DNA of 64,000 bases, from contig NZ_QYUR01000002.1 in the NCBI RefSeq assembly GCF_003596405.1, positions 2,916,140 to 2,980,139 on the forward strand, given 5' to 3'. Under the pieces are notes generated by a model. It was not told where the DNA came from. It ran no database searches and saw only the letters and a program-made list of their open reading frames with translations. Each line of letters opens with the position of its first letter. Within the stretch, counting starts at the first letter, position 1. Of the stretch, positions 1 to 8,409 are shown piece after piece. This DNA is from Pseudomonas cavernicola (GTDB lineage Bacteria > Pseudomonadota > Gammaproteobacteria > Pseudomonadales > Pseudomonadaceae). Made by a program: the position numbers and the translations under genes.

Positions 1-824
1 CGCTCGGTGCCCTGGAGCAACTGCCGATCTACACCCCGCAGGGAGGCCAGATCACCCTGGGCATGGTGGCCAGGATCAAGGTCAACGATGGGCCGCCCAT
101 GCTCAAGAGCGAGAACGCGCGGCCTTCCGGCTGGGTGTATATCGACGTGCGTGGCCGGGATATCGCCTCGGTGGTCGCCGACCTGCGTCGAGCCGTCGGC
201 GAGCAGGTCAAGCTGCAGCCGGGCATGAGCCTGAGCTACTCGGGGCAGTTCGAGTTTCTCGAACGGGCCAACGCGCGGCTCAAGCTGGTGGTGCCGGCGA
301 CCCTGCTGATCATCTTCGTGCTGCTCTACCTGACCTTCGCCCGCTTCGACGAGGCCTGTTTGATCATGGCCACGCTGCCGTTCGCTCTGACCGGCGGGGC
401 ATGGTTCCTCTACCTGCTGGACTTCAACCTGTCGGTGGCCACCGGCGTCGGTTTCATCGCGTTGGCCGGGGTCGCTGCCGAGTTCGGCGTGATCATGCTG
501 CTCTACCTGAAGAACGCCTGGGCCGAACGTGAAGACACCGGTGACAACACTGAGCGTGGACTGGTCGCAGCGATTCGTGAAGGTGCCGTACAGCGCGTGC
601 GGCCCAAGGCCATGACGGTGGCGGTGATCATCGCCGGCCTGCTACCGATCCTCTTGGACAGCGGTACCGGCAGCGAGGTGATGAGCCGGATCGCCGCGCC
701 CATGGTCGGTGGCATGGTCACCGCGCCCTTGCTTTCCCTGTTCGTCATTCCGGCGGCCTACCGCTTGATGCGCCGTCGGCACCTCCCCGCTGTATCCGCC
801 AACCGTCAAGGAAAAACCGTATGA
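1..824 (+). CDS. cusA: CusA/CzcA-family heavy-metal RND efflux pump, C-terminal part
   Basis: The reading frame is open from base 3, so this is the 3' end of a gene that begins outside the window. About 273 residues are visible; full family members have roughly 1050. The start of the visible part ([20 protein letters not shown]) and the following periplasmic segment are typical of CusA/SilA pumps, followed by hydrophobic helices such as [19 protein letters not shown] and a C-terminal membrane bundle. The family forms the inner-membrane pump of a tripartite Cu(I)/Ag(I) exporter. Its stop overlaps the start of the CusF-like gene (ATGA), so the two are co-translated. An internal 297-bp stretch (225-521) recurs at 5174-5470. 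Confidence 0.93.
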   Translation, partial: LGALEQLPIYTPQGGQITLGMVARIKVNDGPPMLKSENARPSGWVYIDVRGRDIASVVADLRRAVGEQVKLQPGMSLSYSGQFEFLERANARLKLVVPATLLIIFVLLYLTFARFDEACLIMATLPFALTGGAWFLYLLDFNLSVATGVGFIALAGVAAEFGVIMLLYLKNAWAEREDTGDNTERGLVAAIREGAVQRVRPKAMTVAVIIAGLLPILLDSGTGSEVMSRIAAPMVGGMVTAPLLSLFVIPAAYRLMRRRHLPAVSANRQGKTV

Positions 825-1183
825 AGAAAACCCTGATCGCCGTTACAAGCGCAATGGTCTCGCTATCCCTTCCCGTCCTCGCCGAGGACATGCCGGGCAT
901 GAAGATGAACGACATGCCCATGGAGGGTATGCAGATGAAGCAGGACGTGAAGCAGGCGCCCATCGCCAAGGCCGAGGGCACGGTCAAGGCCATCGACACC
1001 AAGAAGAGCATCATCACCCTCGCACATGGCGCCGTCCCGGTCTTGCAGTGGCCAGCCATGACCATGGGCTTCAGCGCAACTGCGAAGCAACTGGCGGAAC
1101 TGAAGGTGGGTGATCGAGTGGAGTTCGAGTTTCGTGCCGAAGGCATGAACGCCTCGATCGTGTCCATTAAAGCAGTGCAGTAA
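821..1183 (+). CDS. cusF: CusF-like periplasmic copper/silver-binding protein
   Basis: 120 residues with a signal peptide (about 1-21), a Met-rich linker ([17 protein letters not shown]) and a CusF OB-fold domain. The copper ligands are visible with exact family spacing: H69, W77, M80 and M82 ([10 protein letters not shown]), matching H36/W44/M47/M49 of E. coli CusF. The family hands Cu(I)/Ag(I) to the CusCBA pump in the periplasm. Its ATG overlaps the cusA stop by 4 bp, so it is the last gene of the pump operon seen here. Confidence 0.93.
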   Translation: MKKTLIAVTSAMVSLSLPVLAEDMPGMKMNDMPMEGMQMKQDVKQAPIAKAEGTVKAIDTKKSIITLAHGAVPVLQWPAMTMGFSATAKQLAELKVGDRVEFEFRAEGMNASIVSIKAVQ

Positions 1184-1193
1184 CAGCGCTATG

Positions 1194-1237
1194 GATGGCT
1201 GGCTCGACGCTCACGCCTTGATGTCGAGCCAGCCATC
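1194..1237 (+). terminator. Hairpin after the cus operon
   Basis: A 15-bp perfect inverted repeat (1194-1208 gatggctggctcgac, 1223-1237 gtcgagccagccatc) with a 14-nt loop lies 10 bp after the cusF stop. There is no clear T-run, so termination is inferred from position only. Confidence 0.5.
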
Positions 1238-1457
1238 TCGCAGTTCATAGACAGAGTTAACCGCTGGAGGACCTGTTGCTATGGCTGCCCGCACGTTGGT
1301 GAGCTGATTATTCTGCCAACCTCTTGTTTTGCTCCTTTGGTTTGGAGGTTGGCCCTAGGCCCCTGAATAAGGCGCCATTTTTATGGGTGCGCCCACTGCA
1401 CTGAGTTCCGCAGTGATTACGTTGCTAGCTTGAAATAAACACGAAATAGGCATTGGC

Positions 1458-1622
1458 ATGTATCCATGGTTTGCCCAGTTCGCGAGCGGGTATATCCGCA
1501 GAAAACCGTTTGGTCTTGGGCACCTAGCATCGCCACTACTGGATGAGGCCACCAACAGCCTCCAGCCGACTACAGACGACATGCCCGGCAGCCCGCCTTA
1601 TCGAACGATCATGGAGAACTGA
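1458..1622 (+). CDS. Possible 54-residue small protein upstream of the Asp-box lipoprotein gene
   Basis: An ATG ORF reading MYPWFAQFASGYIRR... ends ...PYRTIMEN at a TGA only 2 nt before the next gene's ATG (1625). That tight spacing and the ordinary composition suggest it could be translated with the downstream gene. I do not recognise the family, and the ribosome-binding site is weak. It could also be the remnant 3' end of a longer lost gene; the frame is closed by a stop at 1431-1433. Confidence 0.3.
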   Translation: MYPWFAQFASGYIRRKPFGLGHLASPLLDEATNSLQPTTDDMPGSPPYRTIMEN

Positions 1623-1624
1623 CG

Positions 1625-2521
1625 ATGAATCTGACACAGACTCTATGCAGCGCGATCCTGGGCGGGTTGTTGACCATCCTCGCCGCCTGTAGCGCCTCGA
1701 CGGTTACCCTGACGCACGTGCACGGGCTGGCGTTCAGCCCGGATGGCCAGAAGTTATCCATTCCCAGCCACCACGGGCTGGCCGTCTACAGCGATGGTCG
1801 CTGGAGCAAGGCAGCCGGACCGGAACACGACTACATGGGTTTTTCTGTGACCCGCCAGGCGATCTATAGCAGCGGTCACCCGGCCCGTGGCAGCGGTCTC
1901 AGCAACCCGTTCGGCCTGATCAAGAGCAGCGATGGCGGGCGCACCTGGCAGAAGCTCGGCCTGGAAGGCGAGTCGGACTTTCACCTGTTGGCCAGCGGTT
2001 TCGACAGCGCAGCCCTCTACCTGTACAACACCCGCCCGAACTCGCGGATGAGCACCGCCGGCCTCTACTACAGCCTGAACGACGGTGCCAACTGGCAGCG
2101 CGCTTCAGCGTCGGGGGTGAGTGAGGCTCCAACCGCCCTGGCGGTGCACCCGACCAATAGCCAGATGGTCGCGGTGGCGACCAACAACGGGCTGTACCTA
2201 TCGTCCGACTCCGGAAACGATTTCCAGCCGATCATCCAGAACGCACAGGTACTGAGCGCTACCTTCAGTCTTGACGGCAAGAGCTTATGGTTTGGCAGCT
2301 ACAGCAACGCGGCACAGCTATCAAAGCTGGATTTGAAGACACTCCAAGTCACCTCGCTCAGTGTGCCAACATTGGACCAGGATGCCGTCTCCTACCTCGC
2401 GCAGAATCCTGCCAAGCCGCAGGAGTGGGCAATGGCGACGTTCCAGCGCGACATCTACCTGTCGCATGACGAGGGCAAGACCTGGAAAGCGATCGCACAG
2501 GCAGGCCAACCCTTGGAATGA
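1625..2521 (+). CDS. F510_1955-type BNR/Asp-box lipoprotein (beta-propeller)
   Basis: 298 residues. An N-terminal lipoprotein signal ends at C22 (LTILAAC). Several Asp-box (S-x-D-x-G-x-T-W) repeats are visible: SSDGGRTWQKL, SLNDGANWQRA, SSDSGNDFQP and SHDEGKTWKAI, with an early THVHGLAFSPDG motif. This is the pattern of the F510_1955 family, annotated as glycosylhydrolase-like although no activity is established as far as I know. Such genes often sit in copper/metal islands, as here. Predicted outer-membrane or periplasmic beta-propeller; the substrate is unknown. Confidence 0.75.
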   Translation: MNLTQTLCSAILGGLLTILAACSASTVTLTHVHGLAFSPDGQKLSIPSHHGLAVYSDGRWSKAAGPEHDYMGFSVTRQAIYSSGHPARGSGLSNPFGLIKSSDGGRTWQKLGLEGESDFHLLASGFDSAALYLYNTRPNSRMSTAGLYYSLNDGANWQRASASGVSEAPTALAVHPTNSQMVAVATNNGLYLSSDSGNDFQPIIQNAQVLSATFSLDGKSLWFGSYSNAAQLSKLDLKTLQVTSLSVPTLDQDAVSYLAQNPAKPQEWAMATFQRDIYLSHDEGKTWKAIAQAGQPLE

Positions 2522-2665
2522 GCAAAGGCAGGGAGCAGCCCGCCCCGAGGCATTCTCAATGGTCTAAGTGAAGCATCAAGCGGATAGGAAATACGCGTCA
2601 CGTGTGACAGTCATGTTCCGCCTCAGGCCATCCGGGGCAAGGAAAAGTGCTTCGGCGCCACCAGA

Positions 2666-3328
2666 CTAATCCTGATGTGCGAAGAGCAGTGATCGGAGAA
2701 ACCCACGCCAGTCCTGCAGGCGCGGAAAGAACTTCGGCACGCTCTGCCGATAGGCCTGATAGGCCTCGCCGAAGCGCTCGGCCAACGCCGATTCTTCCCG
2801 CCTGGCCAGGCGAACATAGGCGAAGATAATTACCGGGAACAACAGCAACGTGATGACCGTCGGCCAGTGCACGATTTGCCCGAAGACGGCCAGCATGATC
2901 CCTGTATATTGCGGGTGCCGGACCAGCCCGTAGACCCCCTGTGTGGCCAGCCGGCCCTCCAGACTGGCGCGGTAGACCTGGACCCAACCGCGGATCAACA
3001 GCACCAGACCAACAAGGATAAATACTCCACCCAACAGCATTTCCAGCATGGCCCCAGTGCTGCCGTAGCCCAGGAGGGTTGCCCAGAGATGGCCGGAGAA
3101 GCCCGTCAGCGGAAGATCGATACCCAGAAAACCGGTCAGCAGATAAATAGTTAAAGGGAAGCCGTACATCTCGGCGTATAACGCGATGATGAACGCTTGT
3201 ACCAAGCCGGCGCCCATCCACTCACGCCAACTGCGTGGGGCGACGAAGCGATAGAGTAGCCAGGATGCGATCAGCACCGCGACCAGCACCCAACCCCAGT
3301 GTCCATAGTGCATGGCAAAGTCGTCCAT
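2666..3328 (-). CDS. Isoprenylcysteine carboxylmethyltransferase-family membrane protein
   Basis: 220 residues with about six hydrophobic helices. The C-terminal half carries the ICMT/PEMT signature GLVRHPQYTGIMLAVFG followed by ERFGEAYQAYRQSVPKFFP, where the family binds S-adenosylmethionine at the membrane face. In bacteria these proteins are poorly characterised and the methyl acceptor is unknown. It lies on the minus strand, downstream of the small copper-associated genes and separated from them by about 170 bp with a hairpin, so it may be transcribed separately. Confidence 0.7.
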   Translation of the reverse strand: MDDFAMHYGHWGWVLVAVLIASWLLYRFVAPRSWREWMGAGLVQAFIIALYAEMYGFPLTIYLLTGFLGIDLPLTGFSGHLWATLLGYGSTGAMLEMLLGGVFILVGLVLLIRGWVQVYRASLEGRLATQGVYGLVRHPQYTGIMLAVFGQIVHWPTVITLLLFPVIIFAYVRLARREESALAERFGEAYQAYRQSVPKFFPRLQDWRGFLRSLLFAHQD

Positions 3329-3394
3329 GGTCAGGCTCCTTCTAGATATCAGCAGAGGATCGGCATTTAGCGCCGAGACCTGGAACCAACATGG

Positions 3395-3443
3395 AAGCTT
3401 CTGGGTAGCGACACCGTTAGTACGGTTTCGCTACCCAGAGCTT
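3395..3443. repeat. Intergenic hairpin
   Basis: Two arms (aagcttctgggtagcgacac and the near-complement ending ctacccagagctt) form a long imperfect stem between the Met-rich gene and the methyltransferase gene. It could act as an attenuator or terminator on the minus strand; no T-run is present. Confidence 0.4.
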
Positions 3444-3499
3444 ATTTCTCATGCCCCCCTACCTGAGGGCACAGAGACGGGCGACAAGAGATCCGGCCT

Positions 3500-3778
3500 C
3501 TATTGCGCCATCTTACTGTCGCCTTGAGGGGCCTCCTTGCCCATGTGCTTGTTCATGTTCTCCATCATTGCATTGCAATTTTTCATCATCGAGGACATCT
3601 CCTGCATCATGTCCATCATCGGCATTTTACTGCCTTCCATCATTTGCATGTCCTCCCCCTTCATCATGTCGGAACTGCCCTGAGCAGTGTTCTTAGACTG
3701 CTCGGCAAAACCCGTGGAGACTGCTCCAAGAGTTATAAGGGCGGTGAGTACAGCGGTGTGGCTAATGGAGTTACGCAT
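3500..3778 (-). CDS. Small secreted Met-rich protein, probable copper sink
   Basis: The ATG at 3778 is preferred because it begins a clean signal peptide (MRNSISHTAVLTALITLGAVSTGFA), giving 92 residues; an earlier in-frame start would add a charged leader. The mature part is extraordinarily Met-rich: 18 Met in the last 58 residues, mostly MM or MxM pairs (KMPMMDMMQEMSSMMKNC), plus one Cys and one His. Met clusters bind Cu(I)/Ag(I). The start overlaps the stop of the upstream membrane protein gene by 8 bp (ATGCGTAA), so expression is probably coupled. The precise family is not recognised. Confidence 0.7.
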   Translation of the reverse strand: MRNSISHTAVLTALITLGAVSTGFAEQSKNTAQGSSDMMKGEDMQMMEGSKMPMMDMMQEMSSMMKNCNAMMENMNKHMGKEAPQGDSKMAQ

Positions 3779-4061
3779 GGCGGCTCTCCTGGTCAACGAC
3801 CTTGGTTTCTGACAGGCTCCGTGCAACTAACGGCTGATCCGGAGTTTTTTGCTCGCAGGCGGTTTCTCCACCCATGTTTTTCATGCAGAGCCCGATCATC
3901 AATAGGCAGGGCAGAATAGAAAGCAGAACAGGCAGAGTGGCTGCTGCAAACAGGCTGTGGAGGTTAAAGAGCAAGGTGAACGCTATTGCAACGGCTAACC
4001 CTGCAAGCAGCGGGTGACGTTGCAATAGGCCTTTTAGGTACAGCGTCATGTTCTTGATCAT
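3771..4061 (-). CDS. Small membrane protein of the copper cluster
   Basis: 96 residues with two hydrophobic segments (about 18-37 and 40-60), the second ending in a Cys/Met-bearing stretch (ILPCLLMIGLCMKNMGG) and followed by a soluble tail. It resembles the short DUF2933-type membrane proteins found in metal islands, but I cannot assign the family firmly. It overlaps the Met-rich gene downstream by 8 bp, forming a two-gene unit. Confidence 0.55.
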   Translation of the reverse strand: MIKNMTLYLKGLLQRHPLLAGLAVAIAFTLLFNLHSLFAAATLPVLLSILPCLLMIGLCMKNMGGETACEQKTPDQPLVARSLSETKVVDQESRHA

Positions 4062-4137
4062 GGTGTATCCCTCAAAGTTTATTCAGGCATTTATTGCCTT
4101 CCATATTCCAGTCACAGAGCTAGAGGCCAGCACATAC

Positions 4138-4584
4138 CTACTGGGTCATGTAGAGCCAGGCTTTAGCTCCGTCAAAGGCGTAGATTTCGAACGGTTTCTG
4201 TTGGGTGCCGCTCATGCCGGGCGAGCCGGCGGGCATACCTGCCAGGGTGATACCGCGAATTGCTGGGCGCTCCGTCAGCAACTTGTTGACGGCCGCAAGC
4301 GGGACGTGGCCGCCCACGACGTAGCCATCTATCGTCAAGGCATGGCAGCCTGCCAAAGAGGGAGGGACGCCGGACGCCTTGTTGACGCGCTGAAACTGTG
4401 CAGAATCCGCGATGACCGACACCTTGAAGCCACCTTCGCGCAGGTACTCCGCATATTTATCGCAGCACTTGCAGCTTGGATTCTTATAAAGAACGGCTTC
4501 TTCAGGAGCAGCATGGGCGACCGGCATCGCCAGGGATGCGAATGCCAACAACATCCCACCCAAAAACGTGAATGATTTGTTCAT
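4138..4584 (-). CDS. copG: DUF411 periplasmic metal-binding protein (CopG-like)
   Basis: 148 residues with a signal peptide ending near AHA (residue 25). The DUF411 core starts with the Cys motif NPSCKCCDKYAEYL (C38, C40, C41), followed by G-C-H (PSLAGCHAL) and GHVPLAAV, all hallmark positions. CopG of Pseudomonas is a periplasmic thioredoxin-fold copper protein thought to change the Cu oxidation state. Its place in a small-gene copper cluster supports this. The gene symbol is by family resemblance. Confidence 0.85.
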   Translation of the reverse strand: MNKSFTFLGGMLLAFASLAMPVAHAAPEEAVLYKNPSCKCCDKYAEYLREGGFKVSVIADSAQFQRVNKASGVPPSLAGCHALTIDGYVVGGHVPLAAVNKLLTERPAIRGITLAGMPAGSPGMSGTQQKPFEIYAFDGAKAWLYMTQ

Positions 4585-4705
4585 GGTAAATACCCAATGC
4601 TTTTCCCTTGACGACAGACGTCTTAGTTGCAGGAGCCATGCTTGTATCTCGATGTTCTCTTGACTGCATTAGCCGGAAGAACAAGCGAGCATATTCAGGA
4701 CCTGA

Positions 4706-5062
4706 TCAGGACAGACTGGCGATCTTGGGTGGGAAAGGATCGGGAGCAACCGCCATGCGGCCGCGGATGGGCATGTAGCAGTAGTTCTGCGCAGAGGCTA
4801 GGGTAAGCGAGGGCTCGGCAGGGTGAGCGATAGGCCCCGCATAGGGAGTGGCACAGCTTATCGAACAAGCGATTTGGCTCTGGATGTCCGGGCAGGCATC
4901 GGCCTGATGAGAGTCGATCTGCATGCTCTGCGCCGCCGCGCAATTGAGGGAAACGCTCGAAGGTTCGGATTTAAACATCAAGACCTCGCCCTGTGCCGCC
5001 ACGAAAAACAGCAGCAGCACCATTAGCAACTTGATCAGCGTTTTATACTGCCTTCGCGCCAT
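4706..5062 (-). CDS. Small exported Cys-rich protein, family not recognised
   Basis: About 118 residues from the ATG at 5062 (MARRQYKTLIKLLMVLLLFF); a TTG or GTG slightly upstream is also possible because a GAGGGAG box lies about 12 nt before the ATG. A hydrophobic N-terminal segment is followed by a short domain with six cysteines (NCAAAQ, ACPDIQSQIACSISC, NYCY). Composition and location next to the DUF411 gene suggest a periplasmic or inner-membrane-anchored copper-resistance accessory protein. That is inference from context only. Confidence 0.5.
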   Translation of the reverse strand: MARRQYKTLIKLLMVLLLFFVAAQGEVLMFKSEPSSVSLNCAAAQSMQIDSHQADACPDIQSQIACSISCATPYAGPIAHPAEPSLTLASAQNYCYMPIRGRMAVAPDPFPPKIASLS

Positions 5063-5173
5063 CACAACACATCGCTCCCTCAACTCTGGAAGAGCACCCT
5101 TTGAGGCTAGCGCAAAAGCCCGCCCGTGTCACAGTCGGAGCAAGACCTTTCAGCAAGTGAAGACCAGCCGGCC

Positions 5174-5515
5174 ATGAGTCTGAGCTATTCGGGGCAGTTC
5201 GAGTTTCTCGAACGGGCCAACGCGCGGCTCAAGCTGGTGGTGCCAGCCACCCTGCTGATCATCTTCGTGCTGCTCTACCTGACCTTCGCCCGCTTCGACG
5301 AGGCCTGTTTGATCATGGCCACGCTACCGTTCGCCCTGACCGGCGGGGCGTGGTTCCTCTACCTGCTGGACTTCAACCTGTCGGTGGCCACCGGCGTCGG
5401 CTTTATCGCGTTGGCCGGGGTGGCCGCCGAGTTCGGTGTGATCATGCTGCTCTACCTGATTACCGCCTGGAAAAACCCCTGTCTTCAAGGACATCTTCCA
5501 AGTCAAAAACAGTAA
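5174..5515 (+). pseudogene. Internal fragment of a second cusA-like gene
   Basis: Bases 5174-5470 match 225-521 of the cusA gene. The encoded 95 residues ([11 protein letters not shown] ... VIMLLYL) are identical, while about a dozen silent base differences separate the two. The match starts abruptly after gaccagccggcc and ends after ITAW, where the frame runs into unrelated sequence and stops at 5515. Both the N-terminal ~700 residues and the C-terminus are missing, so this cannot make a pump. The silent divergence shows it came from a different cusA allele or paralogue. Confidence 0.85.
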
Positions 5516-6293
5516 ATACCTCCTTATATTCATTCGCTCCCAGCCGCGACAACGGTTTTCAGTATGACCGCCCCCCTCAAACAAGACTTCCATTCCCAAG
5601 CAAAAGCGCATGCACCCATTCTCGTAAATGCTGAATCAATATTGTTTGCTTCACAGCTAGAAGCGCCGAGCCTGGAAAGCTGGCCGGAAAATCACCCCAT
5701 GAAAGTCGACCACCCAACACAAATACTCAGCCCAGGATATCGTTCAACACTTCGTAGATGCTCCCAGTGGCGATAGCTATCCGGATTACATCACGACCGA
5801 TTTGCTGCCATTCATAACCGTCACCTACAAAGTTGTAGCCGTAGACTCATCGACAACTCACTCAACATGCCCCGCCAACCCTACGGGTGCGCCGAAACAC
5901 CCTACCCTCAGCGCCGAAAGTCTGTGCAAAGGCGCGTGCTGCTAAGTGGCCGCGCTGTTGGTTGCGGCGCTAAGCTCTGCCGAATTTACTTTGCGTTGAC
6001 GTCAACAATGTAATGATCAAGATCACAGCGAGAACGCCTGAGAGATAGATTTTTTTGGTGTCCTCGCTATAATCGAACGTGAAAAGCTACATATAGCTAC
6101 AAATAAAATCAGCAACTATGTTTAATATATGTGACTGATCTCATTGCGGAGCGAAGGCTATGGACACGCTTCCCTTCGCTCGCTCGAATAACGATAAACA
6201 GGGCATGACAACAGCCCTGCTCTTGGTAGCTAAAGCAGTGAGGCTGCACGCCTCACGCACTGCCAGAACACTTTAAGACCAACGGGAAACTAC
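5516..6293. other. Gene-poor stretch at the right edge of the copper island
   Basis: No convincing coding sequence is seen; a 70-codon ORF at 5564-5776 has unconvincing composition and no ribosome-binding site. The part from about 5990 to 6130 is AT-rich compared with its surroundings and contains a perfect 12-bp palindrome (gttgacgtcaac, 5995-6006). This looks like a scar between acquired DNA and the core chromosome. Confidence 0.5.
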
Positions 6294-6506
6294 GTGACGA
6301 AAGACGAACTGCGCGCCGAACTCGAGCGCCAGGCGCAGCGTTACAAGGAAGTTTACGGCGGGGAAGTCATTACCTACGCCGCCCAGCCGGATCCTGAGCG
6401 CAAGCCCTGGCGCAAGAAAGCCAGCCTTCTCGATCAAGCCTTTGAGAAAGAGCTGCAGAAAATCGAAAAAGACCAACAAGCCAAAATCGATGAGCCAAAC
6501 GACTAA
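6294..6506 (+). CDS. Conserved-looking small hypothetical protein
   Basis: 70 residues from a GTG start ([20 protein letters not shown]). It is highly charged and predicted mainly helical, with no signal or membrane segment. Sense codon use is typical of the chromosome. It is followed by an intergenic repeat and by the converging DUF853 ATPase gene. Function unknown. Confidence 0.6.
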   Translation: MTKDELRAELERQAQRYKEVYGGEVITYAAQPDPERKPWRKKASLLDQAFEKELQKIEKDQQAKIDEPND

Positions 6507-6602
6507 CGATTAGAGCGCCTGTGAAAGTTCGCCCAACTTGCCACAGCGATCTTCGCGGGTATGGCGACTCGCTCGGAGCATCCGCCAAAGTCAGACAGGC
6601 TC

Positions 6603-6745
6603 GTAGGGTGGATTAGCCGCGCAGCGGCGTAATCCACCGTTCCGTGAAAAACGAACAGCCCGCACAGAGCGAGGGGTTCATTCAAAACCGACGCTTGGCA
6701 ATCACGCGGTTCGCGGTGGAAGCCCCTATGGGGATTCCACCCTAC
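6603..6745. repeat. GTAGGGTGG...CCACCCTAC palindromic repeat, copy 1
   Basis: A 143-bp element bounded by inverted ends (gtagggtggatta and gattccaccctac). It contains the internal palindrome attagccgcgcagcggcgtaat. Related copies occur at 21806-21888, 26024-26108 and 52388-52491. All are intergenic. Confidence 0.75.
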
Positions 6746-6775
6746 GATCCGTCATACGGTCATGGCCGAACGGTC

Positions 6776-8269
6776 TTAACGACGCTTGCCGCCCAAAAGC
6801 GAGCCCATCAACCCACGCACCAGCTGTCGACCTAATTGGTTGGCGGCTTGGCGTACGGCCGTCTTCATCATTTGCCCGGCCAGGCTGCCAAGCAGATCGC
6901 CGGCCATGCCGCCCAGCCCACCTTCCGACGCGCTGCTTTTACCTTGTGCAGTAGGCGCCGGCACCGCTTCTTCAGGCAATGCCGCGCGCGCCGCCAGCAG
7001 CTCGTAAGCGGACTCACGATCAATCGGCTTATCGTAGCGCCCGGCTTGTGGCGACTGCCGGACCAAGGCCACGCGCTCAGCCTCACTGAGCGGGCCGATG
7101 CGTGACTGCGGCGGTGCGATGGCCACCCGCTGCACCATCGCCGGCGTACCCTTCTCTTCCATGGTGCTGACCAACGCTTCGCCAATGCCTAGCTCGGTGA
7201 GTACCGTCAGCGTATCGAATGCCGGATTGGCCCGGAAACCATCGGCTACCGCACGCAAGGACTTCTGCTCTTTGGCCGTAAAGGCGCGCAAACCATGCTG
7301 AATGCGCAAACCGAGCTGCGCCAGCACATCGTCTGGCAAGTCACTCGGCGATTGAGTCACGAAATAGACGCCGACGCCTTTCGAGCGGATCAGTCGTACC
7401 ACTTGCTCCAAGCGCTCCTGCAACGCCTTCGGCGTGCCAGCAAAAAGCAGGTGTGCTTCGTCGAAGAACAGCGCCAACACCGGCTTATCCGTATCACCGC
7501 GCTCAGGCAGTTGCTCGAACAGTTCGGCCAGCAGCCACAACAGGAAAGTCGCGTAAACCTTTGGCGCCTCATGTACCAACCGGCTGGCATCCATCAAATG
7601 AATACGCCCACGGCCATCGGCATCAGGTTGGAGAATATCTTCCAACTGCAAAGCCGGCTCACCGAACAAGGCTTCGGCGCCCTGCTGCTCAAGGGTCGCC
7701 AGACGACGCAAAAGCGCCTGGCTTGAGCCGCCGGTGAATAACGCGCCATCCTCACCAAGCAATTCGGGATGATCTTTCAGGTGGTTGAGCAGGGCCTTCA
7801 GGTCTTTCAGATCGAGCAGCAACAAACCTTCGCGATCCGCCACCTGAAACGTGGCATACAGCGCGGCCTGCTGACTGTCGGTGAGTTCCAGCAGATTGCT
7901 CAGCAGCAGCGGGCCCATCTCACTCAACGTGGTGCGCAGCGGATGGCCGCTTTGCCCATGGATATCCCACAGAGTCAGCGGATAAGCCTGCGGGCGGTGA
8001 TTGAGCCAAGGCATCCCGGCGATACGCTCCGCCACCTTGCCCTGCGGATTGCCGACGGCGCCGAGACCGCAGAGGTCGCCTTTGATATCCGCGGCGAACA
8101 CCGCCACCCCGGCATCACTGAAGGTCTCGACCAGGCGCTGCAAGGTCACCGTTTTACCGGTGCCGGTGGCGCCCGCGATCAGGCCATGGCGGTTGGCCAG
8201 GCGCAGTGCCTGGCCGACAGGCTGACCGGAGGGATCAGCTCCGAGAACGAATTGGTTAGCTACGGGCAT
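6776..8269 (-). CDS. HerA-like/DUF853 ATP-binding protein
   Basis: 497 residues. Walker A is GATGTGKT at 33-40, and a Walker B-like [11 protein letters not shown] lies in the second half, with a conserved [15 protein letters not shown] segment (sensor region) and a Gly-rich C-terminal tail ([20 protein letters not shown]). This is the DUF853 (YjgR) family, related to HerA/FtsK DNA-pumping ATPases; its cellular role is not established. It is cytoplasmic and converges with the small gene at 6294. Confidence 0.85.
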   Translation of the reverse strand: MPVANQFVLGADPSGQPVGQALRLANRHGLIAGATGTGKTVTLQRLVETFSDAGVAVFAADIKGDLCGLGAVGNPQGKVAERIAGMPWLNHRPQAYPLTLWDIHGQSGHPLRTTLSEMGPLLLSNLLELTDSQQAALYATFQVADREGLLLLDLKDLKALLNHLKDHPELLGEDGALFTGGSSQALLRRLATLEQQGAEALFGEPALQLEDILQPDADGRGRIHLMDASRLVHEAPKVYATFLLWLLAELFEQLPERGDTDKPVLALFFDEAHLLFAGTPKALQERLEQVVRLIRSKGVGVYFVTQSPSDLPDDVLAQLGLRIQHGLRAFTAKEQKSLRAVADGFRANPAFDTLTVLTELGIGEALVSTMEEKGTPAMVQRVAIAPPQSRIGPLSEAERVALVRQSPQAGRYDKPIDRESAYELLAARAALPEEAVPAPTAQGKSSASEGGLGGMAGDLLGSLAGQMMKTAVRQAANQLGRQLVRGLMGSLLGGKRR

Positions 8270-8409
8270 CTTGCCCTCCCTGGGTTAAAGCTTTGTGGGG
8301 TTGCTGCCGACACAGGAGGCGACCCCGCTGCGTCCAGCAGGATGCTTCCGCCTTGGCGGCAAGCAGCGGATTAAGACTGGAGCCTGACCTTCCTGGACGC
8401 AAGAAAACC

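Noticed and set aside
1355..1582. A 75-codon minus-strand ORF between cusF and the lipoprotein gene
   Set aside because: Overlaps the better-placed plus-strand small ORF and has no supporting signals.
5564..5776. A 70-codon ORF in the gene-poor stretch
   Set aside because: No ribosome site, no membrane or domain pattern; random-looking composition.
5995..6006. GTTGACGTCAAC palindrome as a specific operator
   Set aside because: Perfectly symmetric but isolated, with no promoter or gene close enough to support an assignment.
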